Below are positions 19,065 to 28,586 of a stretch of 64,000 nucleotides of DNA, in pieces (the stretch's first letter is position 1; each line of letters begins with the position of its first letter). The position numbers were made by a program, and so were the translations under genes. The notes below the pieces were generated by a model, which saw only the letters and a list, made by a program, of their open reading frames with translations, ran no database searches and was not told the origin of the DNA. The DNA is from an uncultured Aquimarina sp. (GTDB lineage: Bacteria > Bacteroidota > Bacteroidia > Flavobacteriales > Flavobacteriaceae), in the NCBI GenBank assembly GCA_947495425.1, contig CANLYR010000019.1, forward strand, positions 1 through 64,000, in the 5' to 3' direction.

Positions 19065-19784
19065 AATCAAAAGAAACTAATAAAAAGTTTATATCAAAAA
19101 AAATACCGAAAACAGCATGGTTTATTTGTTGCTGAAGGTAAAAAAGTGATACAGGAGTTGCTCGACGCCAAATTGAAATTGCATTCTCTTTTTACTATAG
19201 ATGACTGTTTTTTTGATGTTTCTGAAACAGTGAGGTATAAGATCACCGAAGATGAACTGAAACAAATCAGTTTTTTAACTACGCCACAATTGGCATTGGC
19301 TATATTTTACATTCCAGAATCCAAAAAAATCAATACTAAAGGTCTGATTCTGGCATTAGACGATATTCGGGATCCGGGAAATTTGGGAACTATAATTCGT
19401 TTATGTGATTGGTTCGGTGTGCAAGAGCTGGTTTGCTCATTACAAACAGTAGACTGTTATAATCCAAAAGTGATACAAGCGACTATGGGGTCTATTACCA
19501 GAGTGCATATAAGTTTTTTGGATCTTACGAAGTTTTTTAAAGATCAAGTATCAGATACATTCATAATGGGGACTTTTATGAATGGAGAAAATATATACAC
19601 ACAACAATTGCCTGAAAAAGGAATTATAGTTATGGGTAATGAAGCCAACGGGATTTCTGCAACTATTGAAAATTTTGTGAATCAAAGAATTGCAATACCG
19701 CAATTTGGAAAAATTCATGAGACTGAAAGCCTAAACGTTGCTACAGCAACCGCAATAATCCTTAGCGAGTTTAAAAGATCCTGA
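19053..19784 (+). CDS. TrmH/SpoU family RNA 2'-O-methyltransferase
   Basis: A SPOUT-class methyltransferase of 243 residues that likely methylates a ribose in rRNA or tRNA. The N-terminal substrate-binding segment (FVAEGKKVIQELL) is followed by the knotted SAM domain with motif 1 (LALDDIRDPGNLGTIIR), motif 2 (IIVMGNEANGIS) and motif 3 (ESLNVATATAIIL). The target nucleotide cannot be read from sequence. Divergent from tamL and convergent with porT, with a 6-base gap to it. Confidence 0.92.
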   Translation: MVSKNQKKLIKSLYQKKYRKQHGLFVAEGKKVIQELLDAKLKLHSLFTIDDCFFDVSETVRYKITEDELKQISFLTTPQLALAIFYIPESKKINTKGLILALDDIRDPGNLGTIIRLCDWFGVQELVCSLQTVDCYNPKVIQATMGSITRVHISFLDLTKFFKDQVSDTFIMGTFMNGENIYTQQLPEKGIIVMGNEANGISATIENFVNQRIAIPQFGKIHETESLNVATATAIILSEFKRS

Positions 19785-19790
19785 TCTAAA

Positions 19791-20498
19791 TCATTGAAAA
19801 GTGAAATTGATAAAAATTCCTCGAGTAGACATTTTATCAATAGTAGAAGTGTAAGGGCTATTAGGGTCATTGTCCGGAACCAATTCATCAGTCATAGCAA
19901 ATACTCCTCGAATTGATGGTGTAAATTTGAAATAGAAAAGATATAAATCTATACCAAAACCTACTTCATAATAGTTTGTACTGGTTTTCATTCTAAATTC
20001 ACCAGAACTATTATCATCTGGATTATCTTGATTACTCGACAAATTAATAGATGTAGAAACTCCTCCTATAATAAAAGGTTTGATATTGTTAATTCTTTTG
20101 GTGGATATCTTCAATAATAGAGGAATATGTACGTAAGTTGATTTTACTTCTCTCACAGCTTCAAATTCTGAAGCAAATAAGGGATTGGTAAAGGTGAGCT
20201 CTCTTGTGTTAAATGTGACCATAGGCTCTAATCTCAAATCCAAATAGTCATTTATCCTCATATTACCCAAAAGCCCAACACTAAAACCAAATGATTCATC
20301 GTGTAAGATGTCTGGATCTATTCTGTCCTCTGTATAATCAAAATTAAAATCATAAAGATTGAAGCCAAGAATATAACCCCAACTAAATCTAGGCTTATCA
20401 AAATTTTGTAGGTTTTGAACCTTTTCTTTAGTAAATAACTGTGCACTTATGTTTTGAGTGCATACCAAAAGAGCAATTGCGATAAAAAGTTTTTTCAT
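19791..20498 (-). CDS. porT: PorT family T9SS/gliding outer-membrane protein
   Basis: An eight-strand-type outer-membrane beta-barrel of 235 residues with a cleavable signal peptide (ending NISAQ). The sequence RFSWGYILGFNLYDFNF and the position directly downstream of ubiE match porT (sprT) of Flavobacteriaceae, required for type IX secretion and gliding. I recall the ubiE-porT pairing as conserved in the family; the exact role of PorT in the T9SS machine is not known. A generic porin-family protein is the fallback call. Confidence 0.8.
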   Translation of the reverse strand: MKKLFIAIALLVCTQNISAQLFTKEKVQNLQNFDKPRFSWGYILGFNLYDFNFDYTEDRIDPDILHDESFGFSVGLLGNMRINDYLDLRLEPMVTFNTRELTFTNPLFASEFEAVREVKSTYVHIPLLLKISTKRINNIKPFIIGGVSTSINLSSNQDNPDDNSSGEFRMKTSTNYYEVGFGIDLYLFYFKFTPSIRGVFAMTDELVPDNDPNSPYTSTIDKMSTRGIFINFTFQ

Positions 20499-20589
20499 CT
20501 AAATAAAAATTTACCAATCAAATCATAACCATGATGATCCATCTCGATCGGTATTAGTTGCTTATTAATAGCCATCACGGGCTTTTCTA

Positions 20590-21318
20590 TTATTTTGTAG
20601 CTTTATAAATTGTTGCTACACCAAAAGTTTGTGGCTTATCTTCAACTTCTATAAACCCAATTTTTTTCAAAATATTGTTGAGTGCCTCTCCATATGGAAA
20701 TACGGCTGCACTTTCACTAAGGTATGAATATGCAGATCTGTCTTTAGAAAAAAGCCTTCCGATAACAGGTAAAATTTTTGTTGAGTAAAAGGTATAGCCT
20801 TGTCTAAATGGTGTTTTGGTAGGTACAGAAGTCTCTAGAATTATAAAAATTCCTCCTGGTTTCAGGACTCTATAAATCTCTGAAAGCCCTTTTTCTAAAT
20901 TTTCGAAATTTCGAACACCAAATGCAACGGTTATAGCATCAAAATAGTTTTCGTCATAAAGTAAATTTTCACTATCCCCTTGTACCATTGTTATAATAGG
21001 ATCTAGTTTTTTAGTCTTGATTTTACTTTTCCCAACATCCAGCATTCCGGCAGAAATATCAAGGCCAATAATTTCAGAAGCTCCTGTTTTAGCAAGGTTA
21101 ATAGCAAGATCACCAGTTCCTGTAGCAACATCCAATATTCTCTCAGGATTTGTTTTACTCACAAGTTTTACAACACGGTTACGCCATTTTATATCGATAC
21201 CAAAAGAAATAACGCGATTAAGACCGTCATAATTTTTTGAAATGGTATCAAACATCTCAGTTACTTGCTCCTTTTTAGACCTAGTTTTGTCGTTATATGG
21301 TGTTACTTTTTCTGACAT
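20590..21318 (-). CDS. ubiE: Demethylmenaquinone methyltransferase
   Basis: SAM-dependent C-methyltransferase for the last step of menaquinone synthesis (UbiE/MenG). Signature motifs are [20 protein letters not shown], the SAM-binding [23 protein letters not shown] and [13 protein letters not shown]. Length 242 is normal. As Bacteroidota respire with menaquinone, the menaquinone role is inferred; it would supply the quinone used by the Nqr complex encoded at 35198-41299. A TAnnTTTG element is 15 bases upstream. Confidence 0.95.
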   Translation of the reverse strand: MSEKVTPYNDKTRSKKEQVTEMFDTISKNYDGLNRVISFGIDIKWRNRVVKLVSKTNPERILDVATGTGDLAINLAKTGASEIIGLDISAGMLDVGKSKIKTKKLDPIITMVQGDSENLLYDENYFDAITVAFGVRNFENLEKGLSEIYRVLKPGGIFIILETSVPTKTPFRQGYTFYSTKILPVIGRLFSKDRSAYSYLSESAAVFPYGEALNNILKKIGFIEVEDKPQTFGVATIYKATK

Positions 21319-21333
21319 TCAAAAAAATTTAGG

Positions 21334-21341
21334 CAAATATA
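21334..21341 (-). promoter_or_regulatory. -7 element of ubiE-porT promoter
   Basis: TATATTTG on the minus strand, 15 bases before the ubiE ATG, matches TAnnTTTG. Confidence 0.55.
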
Positions 21342-21497
21342 CATTTTTGATATCGAACTCATCCTGAGTTTTTTGGTTTAAGCGAAAAATTATGATTTTA
21401 TAAAATGTTCAGGTCGTAGTGACAAGTTTATTGAGCATAGGGATACCAATAAATTTAGTAGATAATTATCAAATTTCCTTAGTTTATCAATTTACAT

Positions 21498-21505
21498 TAT
21501 CTTTG
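21498..21505 (+). promoter_or_regulatory. -7 element of trkAH promoter
   Basis: TATCTTTG matches TAnnTTTG, about 100 bases before the trkA ATG. Confidence 0.45.
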
Positions 21506-21606
21506 TAAGCTTTTATATGCTAAGGTGATCATTTGTAGTTCACAAATGTTGTGAATTAAACCTTAGATTGATTTTATCTTTAGATGGGAAACAATACACA
21601 AAACCA

Positions 21607-22956
21607 ATGAAAATCATAATTGCCGGAGCTGGTGAAGTTGGATTTCATTTGGCAAAACTACTCTCTTTTGAGTCTCAGGACATTACGCTTATAGACACCG
21701 ATAAAGAATGTCTTAATTATGCAGATACGCACTTAGATATTAGGGTTATTAAAGGAGATTCTACCTCAATTGCTATATTAAAAGAAGCAAGAGTAGAAAA
21801 TGTCGATATGTTAATCAGTGTTACATCGAGTGAGACGACTAATATTACAGTATGTGTATTAGCCAAGCAGATGGGTGCTAAGCGCACGATTGCGAGAATA
21901 TCCAATACCGAATTTATAGAGAATAAAGACGAAGTGGGCTTTATTAAATTTGGGATTGATGAGTTAATCTCTCCTGAGGCTCTTGCTGCAAGTGAAATAG
22001 AATTGCTTCTTAATCAATCTGCGTTTCATGATAGTTATGAGTTTGAAGATGGAGCACTAACCATGGTAGGTACAACCCTGTCTATAGAGGCTCTTTTTAT
22101 AGGTAAAACAGTAAGGGAGGCTGCAGAGGTGTTTCCTGGATTACATTTTATGCCTATTGCAATTCAACGCTCAGGAACTCAATACACGTTAATACCCAGA
22201 GGAGATACCAAATTTAAAGAAGGGGACCAGGTGTATTTTGTGACCTCAAAAGGAGGTGTTGACGAACTGTATAAATTAACAGGCAAAGTCAAAGAGCAGA
22301 TCAAAAACGTAATGATCCTTGGGGGCAGTAAGATCGGTTTTAAGTCTTCCTGCGATCTGTGTGATCATAAATTCAGAGTGAAGCTGATCGAGAAGGACAA
22401 GGATAAGTCCTTTGATTTGGCAGATGACCTGCCCAATGCATTGATTATAAATGGAGATGGGCGTAATGTCGAGCTGCTTGAAGAAGAAGGTATCGGTGAT
22501 ATGGATGCATTTATAGCTGTAACTGGAAATTCTGAAACCAATATAATGTCTTGCCTCGTTGCAAAATCCAAAGGAGTAAGGAAAACAATCGCTTTGGTCG
22601 AAAATATGGATTATTTTCAATTATCACATTCTATCGGGATTGATACATTGATCAATAAAAAACTTTTAGCCGCTAATAATATCTTTAGGTTTATAAGAAA
22701 AGGGGAGGTGGTTGCGATGACTAAGCTTAATAATATGAATGCAGAATTGTTAGAGTTTATTGTCAAGCCTACATCAGAGGTAAGTGATAATATAATTAAA
22801 GATTTAGATTTTCCGCGTTCAGCGATAATTGCAGGTGTGATCCGAGACGGGGAAGGGTTGATTCCTCTTGGCGATTTCTATATCAAGGCCGGAGATCGAG
22901 TAGTAGTCTGTTGTTTACCTAAGTCTATTAAGAAAATAGAAAAGCTTTTCCTTTAA
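21607..22956 (+). CDS. trkA: Trk K+ uptake regulator TrkA
   Basis: Peripheral, NAD(H)-binding subunit that gates the TrkH potassium channel. The 449-residue product has two RCK_N/RCK_C units: Rossmann motif IIIAGAGEVGFHLAKLL at the N-terminus and a second one at VMILGGSKIGFKSS, each followed by a C-terminal TrkA_C domain. I chose ATG 21607 because the family begins with the first strand (MKIIIAG); the frame opens 39 bases earlier with TTG. One base separates it from trkH, so the pair forms an operon. Confidence 0.95.
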   Translation: MKIIIAGAGEVGFHLAKLLSFESQDITLIDTDKECLNYADTHLDIRVIKGDSTSIAILKEARVENVDMLISVTSSETTNITVCVLAKQMGAKRTIARISNTEFIENKDEVGFIKFGIDELISPEALAASEIELLLNQSAFHDSYEFEDGALTMVGTTLSIEALFIGKTVREAAEVFPGLHFMPIAIQRSGTQYTLIPRGDTKFKEGDQVYFVTSKGGVDELYKLTGKVKEQIKNVMILGGSKIGFKSSCDLCDHKFRVKLIEKDKDKSFDLADDLPNALIINGDGRNVELLEEEGIGDMDAFIAVTGNSETNIMSCLVAKSKGVRKTIALVENMDYFQLSHSIGIDTLINKKLLAANNIFRFIRKGEVVAMTKLNNMNAELLEFIVKPTSEVSDNIIKDLDFPRSAIIAGVIRDGEGLIPLGDFYIKAGDRVVVCCLPKSIKKIEKLFL

Positions 22957-22957
22957 G

Positions 22958-24454
22958 ATGTATAGATTAAACTATAAAATTATCTCTCATATCATGGGGC
23001 TTCTATTGCTCATTAATGGAGGTTTTATGCTTATTGCTACAATTATTAGTTTTATCTATAAAGACGGAGTTACTCTCGAGATCATGATGGCGTCCTTAGC
23101 GACCCTGTTTGTTGGTATTGCTTTGATGTTTTTTACCCGTGAGCACCAAAAAGAACTTAATAAGCGAGAAGGATATGTGGTCGTAACTTTTGGTTGGATA
23201 TTTATGTCGCTTAGCGGAACATTACCTTATATATTTTCTGGTGCAATACCTACGTTTACGAATGCCTTTTTTGAAACAATGTCTGGATATACTACTACAG
23301 GAGCATCTATACTTAATGAAATAGAAATTATTCCTAAAGGAGTGTTGTTTTGGCGTAGTTTAACCCATTGGATAGGGGGTATGGGGATTATTGTTTTGGC
23401 GGTTGCGATTTTGCCACTATTAGGTATAGGAGGTATGCAGCTTTTTGCTGCTGAAGCACCAGGGCCTAGTGCAGATAAATTACACCCTAGGATTACAGAT
23501 ACAGCAAAACGATTATGGTTTATATATATCGGGTACACAGCCGCAGAAACGATATTGCTAAAATTAGCAGGGATGGACTTCTTTGATGCCATAAACCATG
23601 CATTGAGTACTTTGTCAACGGGTGGATTTTCTACAAAAAACTCTAGCGTCGCGTATTGGAATGATCAGCCATTAATACAATACATTATTATGATATTTAT
23701 GTTTTTGGCTGGAATGAATTTTGTACTCAGCTATTTTGGGTTTAAAGGAAAAATTCAGAAAATTATCAAAGATGAAGAATTTAAACTATACACATTCTTT
23801 GTTGTATCCTTCACAATAATTGCTACGCTTATTATTTATTTTAAAGCAGATCCTTTAATATCTTCAATAGACCATCCGATGGTCTGGGGGGAAGCAGAAA
23901 GTGCTTTTCGTCATGCGTTATTTCAGGTTCTGGCAACGATAACAACTACGGGTTTTGTGAGTGCAGATTTTACCATGTGGACTCCTTTTCTCACTATCTT
24001 TTTCTTTGGTTTGATGTTTTTAGGTGGTTCTGCTGGATCTACTTCAGGTGGGATGAAGGTGGTTCGACATTTAATTACAATTCGCAATGGGATTCTAGAA
24101 TTTAAAAGAACATTGCATCCAAGAGCTGTACTGCCAGTACGGTATAATACACGAGCGGTTTCCAAAGAGATTGTCTTTAATATATTGGCCTTTTTTATCC
24201 TTTATATGCTGGCGTTTATCATTGGTTCTGTTGTATTAGGTGCTTTGGGTTTGGATTTTGAAACAGCGATAGGAGGTGCAGCTTCATCACTAGGAAATGT
24301 AGGTCCTGCCTTCGGAAAACTTAGCCCGGTAAATAATTTTGATGTCCTCCCTGATTTCGGGAAGTGGTGGTGTTGTTTTTTAATGTTGATAGGTCGATTA
24401 GAATTATTTACCGTACTCATACTTCTTACTCCATTTTTTTGGCGTAATAGATAG
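22958..24454 (+). CDS. trkH: Trk K+ uptake membrane subunit TrkH
   Basis: Potassium channel-like transporter of the inner membrane, 498 residues, with four M1-pore-M2 repeats. The four selectivity-filter segments are readable: TTGASILN, STGGFSTK, TTTGFVSAD and LGNVGPAFG. A glycine-rich SAGSTSGGMKV segment marks the gating loop of the third repeat. It starts one base after trkA, and the two proteins work as a complex. It ends 3 bases from a convergent small gene. Confidence 0.95.
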   Translation: MYRLNYKIISHIMGLLLLINGGFMLIATIISFIYKDGVTLEIMMASLATLFVGIALMFFTREHQKELNKREGYVVVTFGWIFMSLSGTLPYIFSGAIPTFTNAFFETMSGYTTTGASILNEIEIIPKGVLFWRSLTHWIGGMGIIVLAVAILPLLGIGGMQLFAAEAPGPSADKLHPRITDTAKRLWFIYIGYTAAETILLKLAGMDFFDAINHALSTLSTGGFSTKNSSVAYWNDQPLIQYIIMIFMFLAGMNFVLSYFGFKGKIQKIIKDEEFKLYTFFVVSFTIIATLIIYFKADPLISSIDHPMVWGEAESAFRHALFQVLATITTTGFVSADFTMWTPFLTIFFFGLMFLGGSAGSTSGGMKVVRHLITIRNGILEFKRTLHPRAVLPVRYNTRAVSKEIVFNILAFFILYMLAFIIGSVVLGALGLDFETAIGGAASSLGNVGPAFGKLSPVNNFDVLPDFGKWWCCFLMLIGRLELFTVLILLTPFFWRNR

Positions 24455-24457
24455 GTA

Positions 24458-24730
24458 TCAATTAAAGTAATAACGTGCAGTGATCGTCCAGAGTTTAGCC
24501 ACTTTTTTGATGGTATCTTTTACCCTGCCTTCGATATGCTCTTTGCATTCTTCGTCAAGTAGAAAAATATCTAATATGGATTCGTAATAGTCGGTATTAG
24601 AATTAAATTCAAATTCAGTTCTAGGCTCTATGTTTAAGATTTCATCTTCTGTTTTAGTAGCGCCAAAATTTTCTTTAAAAATTTGTATTACGTTTTTCTG
24701 AACAATACGTTCTTTTTCTAAAATATTCAT
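24458..24730 (-). CDS. Hypothetical protein, 90 aa
   Basis: Small charged cytosolic protein, predicted largely helical, starting MNILEKERIVQKNVIQIFKE. The middle is acidic (EDEILNIEPRTEFEF) and the end is more basic and aromatic. No signal peptide, membrane span or metal motif is visible, and I recognise no family. It is convergent with trkH with a 3-base gap and has its own upstream region. Confidence 0.65.
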   Translation of the reverse strand: MNILEKERIVQKNVIQIFKENFGATKTEDEILNIEPRTEFEFNSNTDYYESILDIFLLDEECKEHIEGRVKDTIKKVAKLWTITARYYFN

Positions 24731-24875
24731 GGGGGAATATATTTAAGTTGGTTTCACAATACAAGAGTTGTAGAAACGTCGTGTAAAGTATAAAAAACAA
24801 TAACTTCCGCTTTGTTCATTTAGTATTTAAACGTTCTCATTTAACTTTAATTTAAAATTAATTATGATAATGTTT

Positions 24876-24927
24876 ACAAACAAAAAAACCGATAATTTAA
24901 TGCTAAATTATCGGTTTTTTTGTTTGT
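24876..24927. terminator. Perfect 24-bp stem terminator
   Basis: Two exact complementary 24-base arms (24876-24899 and 24904-24927) with a 4-base loop. Runs of seven A and seven T lie inside the arms, so it can terminate in both directions. It lies 18 bases past the aminotransferase stop. Confidence 0.8.
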
Positions 24928-24945
24928 GAGAATAGACGTATAGGG

Positions 24946-26154
24946 TTACTCGACTACCGTTTTAATTCGTTTAACTGCCTCAGTAATTTGTTCAGTACTT
25001 GCTGCGTATGATAGTCTAATACAATTTCCGTTACCAAAAGCAACTCCGGTAACCGTTGCTACATTTGCTTTCTCTAGTAAAAACAGGGAGAAGTCAGTAG
25101 CATTTTCGATAGTCTGGCCATGTAACGTTTTACCAAAATAATACGAAATGTCAGGAAATACATAAAAAGCTCCTTCTGGCTGATTACATTCAAATCCAGG
25201 AATTTCTGATAATAAATTTAAGATTAGTTTTCTTCGTTCTTTAAATTCATCCACCATGTATTGGATTTTACTAACGGGTGCTTCTAATGCAGTGATTACT
25301 GCTCGTTGTGCAATACAGTTTGCTCCACTAGTTACTTGCCCTTGCATTTTATTGCAGGCTCTGGCTATCGATGTCGGTGCTCCAATATAGCCAATTCTCC
25401 ATCCAGTCATAGCAAAAGCTTTGGCTACTCCGTTTACAGTTACTGTTCTATCGTACATGTCATCAAATTGTGCCATAGATGCATGACCGCCAACATAATT
25501 TATATGTTCATAAATCTCGTCACTAACAACAATAATTTCAGGATATTTTTGCAATACATCTGCCAAAGCTCTCAATTCCTCCTTGCTATAAATAGATCCA
25601 CTTGGGTTGCAAGGAGAACTATACCATAACATTTTGGTTTTTGGAGTAATTGCATTCTCCAGTTGTTCTGCGGTCATTTTAAAATCAGTATCAATAGAAG
25701 TTTTTACCTCGACAGGAATACCACCGGATAATTCTACGATGTCACTATAGCTCACCCAATACGGACAAGGTAAAATAATCTCATCTCCAGGGTTGATACA
25801 CACTTGTGCAATATTATAAAGACATTGCTTAGCACCCGTTGATACAACTATTTGAGAACGATCATATACTAGATCATTATCACGCTTAAATTTTGTGATA
25901 ATTGCATCTTTTAAGGCTACATAACCATCTACCGGAGTATATGAATTATAGTTGTCATTTACTGCTTGTATTGCAGCTTCTTTTATAAAATCAGGAGTGT
26001 TAAAATCTGGTTCTCCCAAACTAAGACCGATAATATCTTTTCCTTCAGCTCTTAATTCTCTGGTTTTTGCAGCCATAGCTAGCGTAGCTGATGCTTTAAG
26101 CGCGTTAATTCTGTCTGATAGCTGTGTACTCATTTCCGATGTTTGTGTACTCAT
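24946..26154 (-). CDS. Class I pyridoxal-phosphate aminotransferase (aspartate type)
   Basis: PLP enzyme of fold type I, closest in pattern to the Ib aspartate aminotransferases that move amino groups between aspartate and 2-oxoglutarate. The PLP lysine is Lys245 in VAKAFAMTGWRIGYIG, and SLGEPDFNTPDF, SPCNPSGSIY and VSDEIYEHI are standard. The N-terminus reads MSTQTSEMSTQLSDRI: a duplicated MSTQ offers two starts 21 bases apart (26154 and 26133). It follows the desaturase gene by 20 bases and is probably cotranscribed with it. Confidence 0.92.
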   Translation of the reverse strand: MSTQTSEMSTQLSDRINALKASATLAMAAKTRELRAEGKDIIGLSLGEPDFNTPDFIKEAAIQAVNDNYNSYTPVDGYVALKDAIITKFKRDNDLVYDRSQIVVSTGAKQCLYNIAQVCINPGDEIILPCPYWVSYSDIVELSGGIPVEVKTSIDTDFKMTAEQLENAITPKTKMLWYSSPCNPSGSIYSKEELRALADVLQKYPEIIVVSDEIYEHINYVGGHASMAQFDDMYDRTVTVNGVAKAFAMTGWRIGYIGAPTSIARACNKMQGQVTSGANCIAQRAVITALEAPVSKIQYMVDEFKERRKLILNLLSEIPGFECNQPEGAFYVFPDISYYFGKTLHGQTIENATDFSLFLLEKANVATVTGVAFGNGNCIRLSYAASTEQITEAVKRIKTVVE

Positions 26155-26174
26155 TTTAATTGGTAAATATAAAG

Positions 26175-27275
26175 TTATGAATGCAGTGCAGGCTTCATTC
26201 CCATTTCTTTGAGATGTTTGAAGTGAGAGATAATTGCCTTACGAGTAGTTTTATACTCATTATAAGGCAAATTAAATTCTAAAGCCGTTTGTTTTACAAT
26301 TTTAGATATTTTGGTATAGTGTACATGACTTATATTTGGAAAAATATGATGTTCTACCTGATGATTTAATCCACCGGTAAACCAATTTACGAGTCTGTTT
26401 TTGGTTGAAAAATTGACTGTAGTAAATAGTTGATGAATTGCCCATGTATTTTTCATGTTCCCTGTTTGATCTGGCATAGGCATTTCGGCACCTTCTACCA
26501 TGTGTGCTAACTGAAACACGACACTCAATATCAATCCTGCTACGTAATGCATAATAAAAAACCCTAATAAAATTTTCCACCATGCTATAGACATGAACAT
26601 CATTGGGATCACAATCCATATCAAAGCATAAATCATTTTAGTAATTACAACAGTACTCCATTGTTTTAGTGGGCTAGGTAATTTACCATAAGAAAGCTTA
26701 CGGGCAAGATAATCTTTAGTTTGTTTAAAATCTGTAGTCAACGCCCAATTAAAAGTTAACAACCCATACAAAAATATAGAATAATAATGCTGAAACTTAT
26801 GAAAACGCCTCCATTGTGCATGTTTTGTAAATCGTATAACCCTACCGGCATCCATATCTTCATCATGACCATGAATATTGGTATAGGTGTGATGTAAAAC
26901 ATTATGCTGTACTTGCCAGTTATATACATTTCCGGCAAGAATATACATACTGTTTCCCATCAAATTATTGATCCATTTTTTTGAAGAATATGATCCATGA
27001 TTTCCATCGTGCATTACATTCATCCCCACACCAGCCATTCCTACTCCCATGACAATGGTAAGTAGTAACATCCACCATTGTGAAATATCAAGTGTAAGAA
27101 TTAAAAAGTATGGAGTTAAGAAAAGTGAAAACATTACAATGGTTTTGAGATGTAATTTCCAGTTTCCAGTTCTCTTAATATTGTTATCTTTAAAATACTG
27201 ATTTACTCGCTTGTTTAGCGTCCTGAAAAATTTTGCAGAATCAACTTTGCTAAATCGTACTTGGGGTGTTGTCAT
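26175..27275 (-). CDS. Membrane acyl-CoA/acyl-lipid desaturase
   Basis: Di-iron fatty acid desaturase of the endoplasmic/inner membrane type, introducing a double bond into acyl chains. Its three histidine boxes are clear: HDGNHGS, HNVLHHTYTN and HQVEHHIFPNISH, the last with the Gln typical of front-end desaturases though no cytochrome b5 domain is fused. Four hydrophobic segments flank the boxes. Length (366) is usual. Likely role is membrane fluidity; regiospecificity cannot be read from sequence. First gene of a probable pair with the aminotransferase. Confidence 0.9.
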   Translation of the reverse strand: MTTPQVRFSKVDSAKFFRTLNKRVNQYFKDNNIKRTGNWKLHLKTIVMFSLFLTPYFLILTLDISQWWMLLLTIVMGVGMAGVGMNVMHDGNHGSYSSKKWINNLMGNSMYILAGNVYNWQVQHNVLHHTYTNIHGHDEDMDAGRVIRFTKHAQWRRFHKFQHYYSIFLYGLLTFNWALTTDFKQTKDYLARKLSYGKLPSPLKQWSTVVITKMIYALIWIVIPMMFMSIAWWKILLGFFIMHYVAGLILSVVFQLAHMVEGAEMPMPDQTGNMKNTWAIHQLFTTVNFSTKNRLVNWFTGGLNHQVEHHIFPNISHVHYTKISKIVKQTALEFNLPYNEYKTTRKAIISHFKHLKEMGMKPALHS

Positions 27276-27381
27276 AATCTCGTTCTATGAAATAGGATAG
27301 GTCCTATTTTATTATTGGTAAATTTAGGTATTTATATTTTTTTAACTTCTTAAAAAACCTAAAATATATCAACGTAACGCT

Positions 27382-27389
27382 TATTTTTG
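27382..27389 (+). promoter_or_regulatory. -7 element of rsmG promoter
   Basis: TATTTTTG matches TAnnTTTG, 18 bases before ATG 27408. Transcription would start after the earlier in-frame TTG, supporting the shorter rsmG frame. Confidence 0.5.
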
Positions 27390-27407
27390 CGCTTTAATTG
27401 TTTCTTA

Positions 27408-28037
27408 ATGAATATTCTGCTAAAATATTTCCCGAATTTAACCGATCAACAACGCAAGCAATTTTCTACATTAGAAGATTTGTATACAACATGGAATGCC
27501 AAGATTAATGTTATCTCTCGTAAAGACATAGAATCTTTGTATGAGCGACACATTTTGCATTCAATGGGTATTGCCAAAATTTTAGCGTTTAAGCCAGGTG
27601 CACATGTATTAGATGTAGGAACGGGTGGTGGTTTTCCTGGGATTCCTTTGGCAATTTTATTTCCTGAAACTCAGTTTTATCTGGTGGATGTTATTGCAAA
27701 AAAAATTAAAGTAGTTAATGAAATTGCAAATGCTCTTGAATTAACAAATATTAAAGCAGAACAGCGCAGAGCAGGAACTTTTGATGATCGTTTTGATTTT
27801 GTAGTGAGTCGAGCGGTAACGAATATGCCGGATTTTGTAAAGTGGATTAGAAAAAATATAGCTAAAAAAAGTGATCACGAATTACAAAATGGAGTTTTGT
27901 ATTTGAAAGGAGGAGATTTGACCGAAGAACTAGCGATGTTTTCAAAAGCTATAGAATATAATCTTTCTGATTATTTTGAAGGTGATTTTTTTGAAACTAA
28001 AAAAGTAGTTTATTTACCTCTGAAGTATAAGCTTTAG
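27408..28037 (+). CDS. rsmG: 16S rRNA (guanine-N7) methyltransferase RsmG
   Basis: Methylates G527 (E. coli numbering) of 16S rRNA; also called GidB. The 209-residue product has the family N-terminus LYTTWNAKINVISRKD, the SAM motif VLDVGTGGGFPGIPLAI and the SRAVTNMPDFVKW segment. I start at ATG 27408 since the frame's upstream TTG at 27387 overlaps the promoter element. It is convergent with the acetyltransferase gene and their stop codons overlap by four bases. Confidence 0.94.
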   Translation: MNILLKYFPNLTDQQRKQFSTLEDLYTTWNAKINVISRKDIESLYERHILHSMGIAKILAFKPGAHVLDVGTGGGFPGIPLAILFPETQFYLVDVIAKKIKVVNEIANALELTNIKAEQRRAGTFDDRFDFVVSRAVTNMPDFVKWIRKNIAKKSDHELQNGVLYLKGGDLTEELAMFSKAIEYNLSDYFEGDFFETKKVVYLPLKYKL

Positions 28038-28495
28038 TCCTTCAAGTTAACTCGCATTTCTATAAGATGTTTTTCGAAGCCTACTTTTTCATAGGCTCTT
28101 ATAGCTGTCGGATTTTTCTCGTAGACCGTAAGTCGTATTTCTTCAATATTTTTGGTTTTAAACCAATCATAAAGGTGCCTAATGATTTTTTGGCTAATGC
28201 CTTTACCTCGATATTGGTCTTTTACATACATAAAACCAATATATCCTAGCTGCTTTTGTGCAAAGTATGCTAGTCGATCTCTTATTTGCCCGTAACCACT
28301 TCCAGCAATTTCTCCTTCAACTTCTACAACTACAACCTCTGTATGTTTAGAAAGAATGTACTCTTCAATATTATAGTAACTGATTTTTTTATCCTGTATC
28401 AATGTTTGATCCATAGGACGTTCAGCTTCAATGATTTTTTGTTCAAAATTAAGAAGAATAGAAAGGTCTTCTATTGTGGCTTGGCGGATAATCAT
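28034..28495 (-). CDS. GNAT family N-acetyltransferase
   Basis: A 153-residue single-domain acetyl-CoA-dependent acetyltransferase. The acetyl-CoA pyrophosphate-binding motif A is visible as VKDQYRGKGISQKIIRHL, preceded by GQIRDRLAYF and followed by LTVYEKNPTAIRAYEKVGF, the typical motif B. The substrate is unknown. It follows pruA on the same strand but beyond the pruA terminator. Confidence 0.88.
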   Translation of the reverse strand: MIIRQATIEDLSILLNFEQKIIEAERPMDQTLIQDKKISYYNIEEYILSKHTEVVVVEVEGEIAGSGYGQIRDRLAYFAQKQLGYIGFMYVKDQYRGKGISQKIIRHLYDWFKTKNIEEIRLTVYEKNPTAIRAYEKVGFEKHLIEMRVNLKD

Positions 28496-28525
28496 CTCAA
28501 TACCATTAATTGTGTATATTATTAT

Positions 28526-28574
28526 AAAAAGGCTGAATTATTTGATTTTCAACATAACATTCAGCCTTTTTTTT
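28526..28574 (-). terminator. Terminator of pruA
   Basis: Stem AAAAAGGCTGAAT paired with ATTCAGCCTTTTT (28526-28571) around a 20-base partly paired loop, with A/T runs on both sides giving a T-run on the minus strand past the stem. Confidence 0.65.
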
Positions 28575-28586
28575 GGAATCACTATG

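Noticed and set aside
21568..21606. Thirteen-codon N-terminal extension of trkA from TTG
   Set aside because: The Rossmann fold starts at the ATG at 21607 and the extension is unlike the family.
22276..22620. 114-residue minus-strand frame inside trkA
   Set aside because: Antisense to a well-conserved RCK domain; no family features.
23227..23592. 121-residue minus-strand frame inside trkH
   Set aside because: Antisense shadow of a conserved pore region.
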